Shown here piece by piece: positions 17,042 through 23,409 of a stretch of DNA of 64,000 nucleotides (position 1 is the first letter of the stretch; every line of letters begins with the position of its first letter). The position numbers and the translations under genes are program-made. Below the pieces are notes generated by a model. That model searched no databases and was not told the DNA's origin. It saw only the letters and a list, made by a program, of their open reading frames with translations. The stretch comes from Alphaproteobacteria bacterium (lineage in GTDB: Bacteria; Pseudomonadota; Alphaproteobacteria; Sphingomonadales; Sphingomonadaceae), in contig JAUHWC010000001.1 in NCBI GenBank assembly GCA_030424845.1, positions 620,001 to 684,000 on the forward strand. Reading direction: 5' to 3'.

Positions 17042-17716
17042 ATGCCTATCTTGAACGAAGAACAGCACAAGATCGTGTCCGATGCTGTCGGCGCGGCAGA
17101 ACTCACCACCAGTGGCGAAATCGTGACCGTGCTGGCAGAGCGCAGTGACGGCTATACCGATGTCGTGCTGGTCTATGCCGCAGCCATCGCCTTCACCGCG
17201 ATGAGCCTGTTCGCGCTGCTGCCCGCGCCCTTCATGGCGTTCTGGGACATGCTGATCGGCGGCTGGATGCACGAATGGACCACCGGCGAACTGGCCAGCA
17301 TGACCATCGCGCTTGGCCTCATTGCCTTCATCGTCACATGGCTCGCCTTCCTGTGGGAACCGCTGCGTTTTGCGCTCATTCCCGGCCCGGTGAAGTCCTC
17401 GCGCGTGCATGACCGCGCCGTGCGCCATTTCAAGGTGGGTGCCGAGGCGCGCACCCAAGGCCGCACCGGCGTGCTGATCTACCTTTCGATGCGCGAACAC
17501 CGCGCGGAAATCGTCGCCGACCAGCCGATTGCCGAGAAGGTCCCGGCGGAAGTCTGGGGCGAGGCGATGGCAGACATGCTGGCCGAAATCCGCAAGGGCT
17601 GCACCGCGGAAGGCATTGCCGCCGGCGTGCGCGATGTGGGCGTGGTGCTGTCCGAACACTTCCCGCGCAATGGCGACGACGCGAACGAACTGCCGGATCG
17701 CTTGATCGAACTGTAA
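17042..17716 (+). CDS. TPM-domain membrane protein
   Basis: 224 residues without a cleavable signal. The order is unusual: an N-terminal segment EEQHKIVSDAVGAAELTTSG with EIVTVLAERSDGYTDV (start of the TPM fold), then two or three membrane helices (VVLVYAAAIAFTAMSLFALL, FMAFWDMLIGG, ASMTIALGLIAFIVTWLAFL), then the rest of the fold (HFKVGAEARTQGRTGVLIYL, MREHRAEIVADQPIAEKVPA). So the domain seems split by a membrane hairpin, as in other short TPM membrane proteins. Last gene of the lemA operon; a Nudix gene follows after 20 bases on the same strand and may be co-transcribed. Confidence 0.85.
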   Translation: MPILNEEQHKIVSDAVGAAELTTSGEIVTVLAERSDGYTDVVLVYAAAIAFTAMSLFALLPAPFMAFWDMLIGGWMHEWTTGELASMTIALGLIAFIVTWLAFLWEPLRFALIPGPVKSSRVHDRAVRHFKVGAEARTQGRTGVLIYLSMREHRAEIVADQPIAEKVPAEVWGEAMADMLAEIRKGCTAEGIAAGVRDVGVVLSEHFPRNGDDANELPDRLIEL

Positions 17717-17736
17717 GCGCGGGTTACGCGGCTCTC

Positions 17737-18279
17737 ATGTCAGTCGAAGATGCCGATGCGCCCGAAGAGGTGATGTGGTCCGGCCAGTGGATCACCGCCA
17801 AGAAGCGCGGCAAGTGGGAATATGTCAGCCGTGCGCGCGGCATCAAGGCGGCGGTGATCCTGCCCATCGATGGCCCCGAGGAAGACCCGCACGTGGTGCT
17901 GGTGGAGCAATATCGCGTGCCCCACGGCGGCCGCGTGCTGGAACTGCCCGCCGGGCTGATCGGCGATGAGGACCATTTCGAAGGCGAGGACCCGCTCGCC
18001 GCCGCCAGGCGCGAGCTGGTGGAGGAAACCGGTTATGAGGCCTCCGAGTGGACCGATTGCGGCGTGTTCCTCTCCTCCCCCGGCATGACCGGCGAGAGCT
18101 TCACCCTGCTCAAGGCCACCGGCCTCACCAAGGTGGGCGAAGGCGGCGGAACGGATGCGGAGGACATCACCGTCCACCGCCTGAAAATCAGCGAATTGCC
18201 GCAGCACGTGGCGCAATTCCGCGAACAGGGCGTGGCGATAGACGTGCGCGTGCTGACACTTCTGGGAGCATATCTGTGA
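17737..18279 (+). CDS. Nudix hydrolase (ADP-ribose pyrophosphatase-like)
   Basis: 180 residues. The Nudix box is visible as GLIGDEDHFEGEDPLAAARR followed by ELVEETGYEA; the stretch between the first Gly and the REL motif is longer than the classical 23-residue box. Upstream VVLVEQYRVPHGGRVLELPA is the typical ADP-ribose/NDP-sugar subgroup pattern. It should hydrolyse a nucleoside diphosphate linked to another group, with Mg2+ bound by the REXXEE glutamates, in the cytoplasm. The real substrate cannot be told. Its stop overlaps the GTG start of the reductase gene (GTGA), so the two are coupled. Confidence 0.9.
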   Translation: MSVEDADAPEEVMWSGQWITAKKRGKWEYVSRARGIKAAVILPIDGPEEDPHVVLVEQYRVPHGGRVLELPAGLIGDEDHFEGEDPLAAARRELVEETGYEASEWTDCGVFLSSPGMTGESFTLLKATGLTKVGEGGGTDAEDITVHRLKISELPQHVAQFREQGVAIDVRVLTLLGAYL

Positions 18280-19199
18280 AAGTCGCAATCCTCGGCTCGG
18301 GCGCGATGGGCTGCCTGTTCGGCGCCGCCTTCCACCGCGCAGGCCACGAAGTCACGCTGGTGGACGTGAACCAGCCGCATATCGATGCGATCAACGCGAA
18401 CGGCCTCGAACTCGATACCCGCGCTGGCGTGGAGCACTTGCCCATCCCCGCCCGCTTGCCAGCCGATGCCGAAGGCCCGTTTGACCTGGTGGTCGTCTTC
18501 ACCAAGACCTTCCACACCGCTGGCGCGCTGGAAGGCCTTGCCCATGCGATTGGCGAGAACACCCACCTCCTCTCGCTTCAGAACGGCCTCGGCAATGATC
18601 GCAAGCTGGCGGGCCTTGTCTCGGATGACCGGGTGATGGTGGGGGCGAGCATGCTCCCGTCCGACCTTGAAGGCCCCGGCAAGGTGCGCAGCCATGGCGA
18701 GGGCTATTCCAAGCTCTACCCCGCATTCGGCGGCGATCCGGCGATGGCGCAAGCGGTGGCTGATGCGCTGACGCAAGGCGGCCTGCCCGCGCAGCTTGAT
18801 CCCGACATCCACGGCGCGATCTGGTCCAAGGCGATCTTCAACGCCGCGATGAACCCCATGTGCGCCCTCACCCTGCGCACCCCCGGCTTCCTCGGCGCAA
18901 GCGATGAGGCGCGCGAAACGATCCGCGCCGTTGTGGAAGAAGGCGTCGCCGCCGCCCATGCCAATGGCGTGATGATCGATGCGAAACCGATCCACGATTT
19001 GACGCAAGTCTCGATGACCGACCACGCCGACCACGAAGCCAGCATGCTGCAGGACGTGAAAGCCGGCCGCCGCACCGAAGTCGACGCGATCAACGGCGCG
19101 ATTGTCGAGGCCGCGCGCGAAAAAGGCGTTGCCGCGCCGGTGACGCAGACGCTGTGGCACCTCGTGAAGCTGGAAGAGGCGAAGATGGTGGGTGGTTAG
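18276..19199 (+). CDS. Ketopantoate reductase-family oxidoreductase (ApbA/PanE)
   Basis: 307 residues from a GTG start overlapping the Nudix stop. The N-terminal Rossmann fold begins VKVAILGSGAMGCLFGAAFH (GxGxxG, NADPH type). The family blocks VVVFTKTFHTAGAL, LLSLQNGLGND, and in the helical domain IHGAIWSKAIFNAAMNPMCA (Lys and Asn typical of catalysis) and EASMLQDVKAGRRTEVDAIN (Glu) are present. The reaction would be NADPH reduction of 2-dehydropantoate to pantoate for coenzyme A, but many paralogs act on other 2-oxo acids, and the Nudix partner does not decide it, so I give no symbol. Confidence 0.87.
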   Translation: MKVAILGSGAMGCLFGAAFHRAGHEVTLVDVNQPHIDAINANGLELDTRAGVEHLPIPARLPADAEGPFDLVVVFTKTFHTAGALEGLAHAIGENTHLLSLQNGLGNDRKLAGLVSDDRVMVGASMLPSDLEGPGKVRSHGEGYSKLYPAFGGDPAMAQAVADALTQGGLPAQLDPDIHGAIWSKAIFNAAMNPMCALTLRTPGFLGASDEARETIRAVVEEGVAAAHANGVMIDAKPIHDLTQVSMTDHADHEASMLQDVKAGRRTEVDAINGAIVEAAREKGVAAPVTQTLWHLVKLEEAKMVGG

Positions 19200-19228
19200 G
19201 CGGGCGTTTGCAACAGGGAGCCCATTCC

Positions 19229-19254
19229 CGTCATCCCAGCGAAAGCTGGGATCG
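19229..19254 (+). repeat. Palindromic repeat, left copy
   Basis: CGTCAT followed by an 8-bp stem with a GAAA tetraloop (stem 19233-19240 with 19245-19252). Inverted copy at 19574-19599. A degenerate relative with the same CGTCAT edge is seen at 40949-40969. Confidence 0.85.
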
Positions 19255-19255
19255 C

Positions 19256-19546
19256 TCAAGGACTGGCGAGATGTTCGAACAAATCGCGCCACTCTGGGTT
19301 GGCCTTCTCGATCAGTTCGATTTTCCAAGCCCGTTTCCAGGCCTTCATTGCCTTCTCTCTGTCAATGGCATCGAGAATGTCAGCATGGCGTTCTGCATAG
19401 ACAAGGCGATCAAGCCCATAGCGCCGACAGAATGCGGATCCTCTGCCGTCACGATGCTGCATGATCCTCGCTGGCAGGTCCGCAGTAACGCCAATATAGA
19501 GCACGCCCTCGTGCTTGTTGGTCATGATGTAGACCCAGCCACCCAT
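19256..19546 (-). CDS. GIY-YIG endonuclease-domain protein
   Basis: 96 residues, a single GIY-YIG (URI/UvrC-type) nuclease domain of the small COG2827/YhbQ-like class. The signature is WVYIMTNKHEGVLYIGVTAD (GIY as VYI, YIG as YIG), followed by LPARIMQHRDG (catalytic Arg and His) and RYGLDRLVYAERHADILDAI, with KAMKAWKRAWKIELIEKANP at the end. It probably nicks DNA with a divalent metal. It fills nearly the whole space between two inverted palindromic repeats, which suggests the repeats are its substrate. The ATG at 19546 opens directly on the domain. No other gene is close on this strand except the 2-oxoglutarate oxygenase, which is separated by the right repeat. Confidence 0.88.
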   Translation of the reverse strand: MGGWVYIMTNKHEGVLYIGVTADLPARIMQHRDGRGSAFCRRYGLDRLVYAERHADILDAIDREKAMKAWKRAWKIELIEKANPEWRDLFEHLASP

Positions 19547-19573
19547 CCAATTGAGCTAGCACGAGACCGATGA

Positions 19574-19599
19574 CGATCCCAGCTTTCGCTGGGATGACG
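19574..19599 (-). repeat. Palindromic repeat, right copy
   Basis: Exact reverse complement of 19229-19254; the internal hairpin is identical and ATGACG forms the outer edge. Confidence 0.85.
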
Positions 19600-19654
19600 A
19601 AGAGGGAGGGCGGGAAAAGTCCAACTTGGGAATCGAACCGACCTACCCCACCCC

Positions 19655-20569
19655 CTAAGCCAACTTAATCTCCCGCAACCGCTCCATCAGGTAATCCTGC
19701 GCAGTGATCGGCTCCTCCCCGCCATCGAAGATCGGATCGATCAGGAAGTCGGGCCGGAAGTGCAGGAAATAGGGCATCGAATAGCGCGAGCGGTGCGCGG
19801 CCTCGCCTTTCGGGTTCACCACGCGGTGAGTGGTCGAGCGGAGTTTTCCGGCGGTGTAGCGTTGCAGCATGTCGCCGATATTCACCGCCAGCGCGCCGGG
19901 CGGGGGTGATACGGGCAGCCATTCGCCTTGTTTCGAGAGCAGTTCAAGCCCGGCCTCCTCTGCGCCCAGCAACAAGGTGATGGTGTTGATATCCTCATGC
20001 GCGGCAGCACGGATTGCGCCTTCCTGTGCTTCGCCTGAAACCGGCGGGTAATGTAGCAGGCGCAGCACGGAGTTTCCGTCCCGCACGCTGTCCTCGAAGA
20101 AGTCCTCCTCCTCTCCCAGATGGAGGGCAATGGCAGCAAGGATGCGCTTGCCTGCCCAATCGAAGGACAGGAACAGGTCCTGCAAGGCGGGGCGGAAGGC
20201 GGGCAGTTCCTCGGGCCAGATATTGGGCCGCATCATGCGGGCATGGGCGTGGCCATCAGGCAAGTCGCGCCCGACGTGCCAGAATTCCTTCAAGTCCTGC
20301 ACGCTCGCGCCCTTGGCCTGCTCCACCCCGAACGGCGTATAGCCGCGTGCACCGGCCTGCCCCGCGCGGTGGTGTTGCCGCTTCACATCCTCGGGCAGCG
20401 CGAAGAAGGCGCGCATCTGCTCGTCCGCGCGATCGATCAGCTGCTGCTCGATCCCGTGGTCGCGCACCACGGCGAATCCGAATTCCTCGAATGACGCGCC
20501 CAGTTCCCCGGCAATGTCGGGGAGCGGATTTGACAGGCTGACGGATGCGATTTCTGGCTTTTCTGACAT
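19655..20569 (-). CDS. 2-oxoglutarate/Fe(II) oxygenase, isopenicillin N synthase-like
   Basis: 304 residues, cytoplasmic. The N-terminal DIOX_N domain reads ASFEEFGFAVVRDHGIEQQL with EQMRAFFALPEDVKRQHHR and GARGYTPFGVEQAKGA. The C-terminal jelly roll has the iron ligands HxD in AAHEDINTITLL and the distal His in STTHRVVNP; RSRYSMPYFLHF carries the Arg-x-Ser that binds 2-oxoglutarate. It should therefore be an active oxygenase rather than an ACC-oxidase relic. The substrate is unknown; sphingomonad relatives act on small acids or aromatic compounds. ATG at 20569 with GGAAG upstream. Divergent from the LigE-like gene across 75 bases. Confidence 0.88.
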   Translation of the reverse strand: MSEKPEIASVSLSNPLPDIAGELGASFEEFGFAVVRDHGIEQQLIDRADEQMRAFFALPEDVKRQHHRAGQAGARGYTPFGVEQAKGASVQDLKEFWHVGRDLPDGHAHARMMRPNIWPEELPAFRPALQDLFLSFDWAGKRILAAIALHLGEEEDFFEDSVRDGNSVLRLLHYPPVSGEAQEGAIRAAAHEDINTITLLLGAEEAGLELLSKQGEWLPVSPPPGALAVNIGDMLQRYTAGKLRSTTHRVVNPKGEAAHRSRYSMPYFLHFRPDFLIDPIFDGGEEPITAQDYLMERLREIKLA

Positions 20570-20644
20570 GGCGCAATGTCTTCCACTTTCCTTTTGCCGC
20601 ATCAACCAATAGCAAGCCCGCAACTGTGAAAGAGAGGATGCCTC

Positions 20645-21478
20645 ATGGCCGCCGACAACAAGATTACCTTCTATGACCTCCAGGTTTCGACCGGGGCGAC
20701 GATCAGCCCCTTCGTCTGGGCCACCAAGTTCGCCGTGGCGCACAAGGGGTTCGAACTCGATATCGTGGAAGGCGGCTTCACCGGCATTCTTGATCGCACA
20801 GGCGGCCACACCGAGCGGCTTCCGGCCATCGTCGATGATGGCAAGTGGGTGCTCGATAGCTGGGGCATCGTCGAATATCTCGACGAGACCTACCCTGACC
20901 GGCCGATGCTGATCCCGCATGAGAGCACCGCCGCGCTCACCAAGGCGCTGGATGCATGGTTCTGGCCTGCCGCCATCGGCCCGTGGATGCGCAGCTATTG
21001 CGCGGACTATCGCGACGTCTGCTACGAACATGACAAGGAATATGTCACCTCCACCCGCGAAGTGATGCTGGGCGGCAAGCTGGAAGACCTGCAATCGGGC
21101 CGCGAGGATCGCTTGTGCGCCATTTCCGCCGCGCTGGAGCCGCTGCGCATGGCGCTGCGCGAGCACAAGTTCCTTGGCGGCAGCGAGCCGAACTATGCCG
21201 ACTACCGCATCCTTGGCGGGTTCCAGTGGCTCGCCTCGCTGGCGCAGACCCCGGCGCTGGCCGCGGACGATCCGCTGCGCGACTGGGTCGAACGCGTGCG
21301 TGCGCTGTTCGGCGGGCTTGGCAACCATCCCGGCCTGTTCGATATCTTCGGGCTGGAGCAGCGCGAGGGCGATCCCGATCCCTTCGTGCGCACGGCAGGC
21401 ACCGGCGGCATCTTCAAGCGCAACACCGGCCCTGCCTCCACCCAGGCCGAAACCAAGCGCATCAACCAGCAGGATTGA
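20645..21478 (+). CDS. LigE-type glutathione S-transferase (beta-etherase-like)
   Basis: 277 residues. From memory it tracks the LigE/LigP beta-etherases of sphingomonads nearly end to end: ITFYDLQVSTGATISPFVWA, HKGFELDIVEGGFTGILDRT, LPAIVDDGKWVLDSWGIVEY, LDETYPDRPMLIP, LGGSEPNYADY and the tail REGDPDPFVRTAGTGG. LigE-class enzymes use glutathione to open the beta-O-4 ether of lignin dimers, acting on one enantiomer, in the cytoplasm. The thioredoxin-fold Ser in TISPF is the expected glutathione-activating residue. No LigF or LigG partner is present, so the true substrate may differ. Downstream come a 2-hydroxyacid dehydrogenase (3 bases on) and a glycerate kinase, probably one operon. Confidence 0.85.
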   Translation: MAADNKITFYDLQVSTGATISPFVWATKFAVAHKGFELDIVEGGFTGILDRTGGHTERLPAIVDDGKWVLDSWGIVEYLDETYPDRPMLIPHESTAALTKALDAWFWPAAIGPWMRSYCADYRDVCYEHDKEYVTSTREVMLGGKLEDLQSGREDRLCAISAALEPLRMALREHKFLGGSEPNYADYRILGGFQWLASLAQTPALAADDPLRDWVERVRALFGGLGNHPGLFDIFGLEQREGDPDPFVRTAGTGGIFKRNTGPASTQAETKRINQQD

Positions 21479-21481
21479 CCC

Positions 21482-22450
21482 TTGTCGAAGCTGAAAGTCC
21501 TCGTCACCCGCCGCTGGCCCGCCGAAGTCGAAAGCCGGCTGGCCGAGCAGTTCGATGTCACCCTGAACGAAGGGGACGCGCCGATGAGCCAGCAGGCGCT
21601 GGCGGCGGCGATGGGGGAATATGACGTGCTGTGCCCGACGGTTTCTGACCGCATCGATGCCGATGTGATCAACGGGGGTAGCCGTGTGCAGCTGATCGCC
21701 AATTACGGCGTCGGCTTCGATCATATCGATATTGCTGCGGCCAAGGCCAAGGGCATTGCGGTGACCAACACGCCCGGCGTGCTGACCGATGCCACAGCGG
21801 ACATCGCGCTCACGCTGATCCTGATGGCTGCCCGCCGTGCTGGCGAAGGCGAACGCGAACTGCGCGCCGGGCAATGGAGCGGCTGGCGCCCCACCCACCT
21901 GATCGGCAGCGCACTGAAGGGCAAGGTGCTGGGCTGCGTGGGCCTTGGCCGCATCGGCATCGCCACCGCGCGGCGTGCGCATCACGGGTTCGGCATGAAG
22001 GTGGCCTATTATGGCAGGCGGCCTTGCGACGCTGCGGTGGGCCAGGAACTGGACGCGAAATTCTATCCCAACCTCAATGACCTGCTGCGCGAAGCCGACT
22101 TTGTCTCGCTGCATGTCCCGGGCGGAGCGGACACCGCCAACCTGATCGATGCAGATGCCATCGCGGCGATGAAGAAGGGCAGCTACCTGATCAACACCGC
22201 GCGCGGCGGGATCGTCGATCACGACGCTCTGGCTGCTGCACTGAAGAGCGGCCACCTCGGCGGTGCGGGCCTCGATGTCTATCCGGCGGAACCTGCCGTG
22301 CCCGAGGCATTGCTGGGGATCGAGAATGTCGTGCTGCTGCCGCACCTGGGCAGCGCCAATGCCGAAACCCGCATCGCGATGGGAATGTGTGCGTTGGCCA
22401 ATGTCGCGGCCTATGCAAAGGGCGAGGATGTGCCTAACCCGGTGGCATGA
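21482..22450 (+). CDS. D-isomer-specific 2-hydroxyacid dehydrogenase
   Basis: 322 residues from a TTG start 3 bases after the GST gene. Family marks: LIANYGVGFDHIDIAAAKAK, ADIALTLILMAARRAGEGER, NAD-binding VLGCVGLGRIGIATARRA, and the catalytic trio Arg in NTARGGIVDHDAL, Glu in LDVYPAEPAV and His in LLPHLGSANAET. The glyoxylate/hydroxypyruvate reductase subgroup fits best, because the next gene (4-base overlap) is a glycerate 3-kinase: together they would turn hydroxypyruvate into D-glycerate and then 3-phosphoglycerate. Substrate is inferred from this context only. Confidence 0.88.
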   Translation: MSKLKVLVTRRWPAEVESRLAEQFDVTLNEGDAPMSQQALAAAMGEYDVLCPTVSDRIDADVINGGSRVQLIANYGVGFDHIDIAAAKAKGIAVTNTPGVLTDATADIALTLILMAARRAGEGERELRAGQWSGWRPTHLIGSALKGKVLGCVGLGRIGIATARRAHHGFGMKVAYYGRRPCDAAVGQELDAKFYPNLNDLLREADFVSLHVPGGADTANLIDADAIAAMKKGSYLINTARGGIVDHDALAAALKSGHLGGAGLDVYPAEPAVPEALLGIENVVLLPHLGSANAETRIAMGMCALANVAAYAKGEDVPNPVA

Positions 22451-23313
22451 CTTCTGATCCGATCGACGCGCTGATTGCCGCGCACCACCTGCCGGCAAGC
22501 TATGCCGGCGTGGTTGCCGACTACTGGCAGCCTCTTGCCAACGCCATTGCCCGCCAAGCGACCCGGCACAAACCCCTGATCGTGGGCATCAACGGCGCGC
22601 AAGGATCGGGCAAGTCCACCGCCTGCGCTTTCCTGGAGGTGCTGCTGGCCAAGCGCGGCCTGCGCGCCGTGACCTTGTCGATCGATGACCTCTACCTGAA
22701 GCGCGAGGAACGGCTGGCGCTGGCCGAAAAGGTCCACCCGCTGTTCGCCACGCGCGGCGTGCCGGGAACGCACGCGCCGGGCCTTGCCATGCAGATCATC
22801 GAGGATATCTGCGCCGGACGCTCCTTCGAGATCCCGCGCTTCGACAAGGCGGTGGATGATCGCCGCCCCCAGGGCGAACGCGTGACCGGCCCGGTGGACG
22901 TGCTGCTGTTCGAAGGCTGGTGCGTCGGCTGCACCCCGCAGGCGGACGAGGAACTGCTCGACCCGGTCAACGAACTGGAGCGGGACGAGGACCCCAAAGG
23001 CGTGTGGCGCTCTGTCGTCAACCTCTGGCTGCGCGGCGATTACAAGCAGCTGTTTGCCCAGCTCGACATGCTGGTGATGCTCAAGGTGGACGGTTTCGAA
23101 GCCGTGCTCGCCAATCGCCGCAAGCAGGAGGAAAAGCTGCGCGCAGCCAACCCCGATGCGGCAGGCGTGATGGACGATGCCGCGCTGGAGCGCTTCTGCC
23201 AGCATTACGAACGGCTGACGCGGCACATGATGGAAGACCTGCCCCGCCGGGCCGACTTCACCTTCGAAATCGGCCCGGACCATTGCCCCAAGAGCCTGCC
23301 CAGGGGCCTCTAG
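22447..23313 (+). CDS. D-glycerate 3-kinase-like P-loop kinase
   Basis: 288 residues, cytoplasmic. Walker A GINGAQGSGKSTACAFLEVL begins at about residue 48, then VTLSIDDLYLKREERLALAE, RGVPGTHAPGL, PVDVLLFEGWCVG (Walker B-like), and NLWLRGDYKQLFAQLD, the pattern of the GLYK family of plants and bacteria that phosphorylates D-glycerate at C3 for entry into glycolysis. Phosphoribulokinase/uridine kinase relatives are more distant. The ATG overlaps the dehydrogenase stop (ATGA). Last gene of the unit; the following PQQ-dehydrogenase starts 97 bases on with its own ribosome site. Confidence 0.86.
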   Translation: MTSDPIDALIAAHHLPASYAGVVADYWQPLANAIARQATRHKPLIVGINGAQGSGKSTACAFLEVLLAKRGLRAVTLSIDDLYLKREERLALAEKVHPLFATRGVPGTHAPGLAMQIIEDICAGRSFEIPRFDKAVDDRRPQGERVTGPVDVLLFEGWCVGCTPQADEELLDPVNELERDEDPKGVWRSVVNLWLRGDYKQLFAQLDMLVMLKVDGFEAVLANRRKQEEKLRAANPDAAGVMDDAALERFCQHYERLTRHMMEDLPRRADFTFEIGPDHCPKSLPRGL

Positions 23314-23409
23314 ACCGGGCTGTAGACGGGGCCTGCCCTGCATTGTAACGTCCGTGATGATGACGCCCGAAGAAGGGCGCGGATGATTCCTTGGGAGGGG
23401 ACCGGAACC

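Larger units (their letters stand above)
19229..19599. mobile_element. GIY-YIG gene boxed by inverted palindromic repeats
   Basis: A 371-base unit. The left repeat (19229-19254) and right repeat (19574-19599) are exact reverse complements, 26 of 26, and each is itself a hairpin: ATCCCAGC-GAAA-GCTGGGAT, with CGTCAT at the outer end. The only gene inside is a GIY-YIG nuclease, whose stop lies 1 base from the left repeat and whose start is 27 bases from the right one. This is the architecture of a repeat and its own endonuclease, comparable with REP elements and their RAYT enzymes. Mobility is inference; no target duplication is evident. Confidence 0.6.

Noticed and set aside
19631-19655. GGTTCGATTC-like tRNA T-arm fragment on the minus strand beside the GIY-YIG element
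   Set aside because: The flanking bases do not form a T-stem or an acceptor stem and no other tRNA part is present; chance match.
19655-22498. 947-codon open frame on the minus strand that spans the 2-oxoglutarate oxygenase and continues opposite the LigE-like and hydroxyacid dehydrogenase genes
   Set aside because: Only the last 304 codons (from 20569) show protein-family sequence and a ribosome site; the rest is antisense to two well supported genes.
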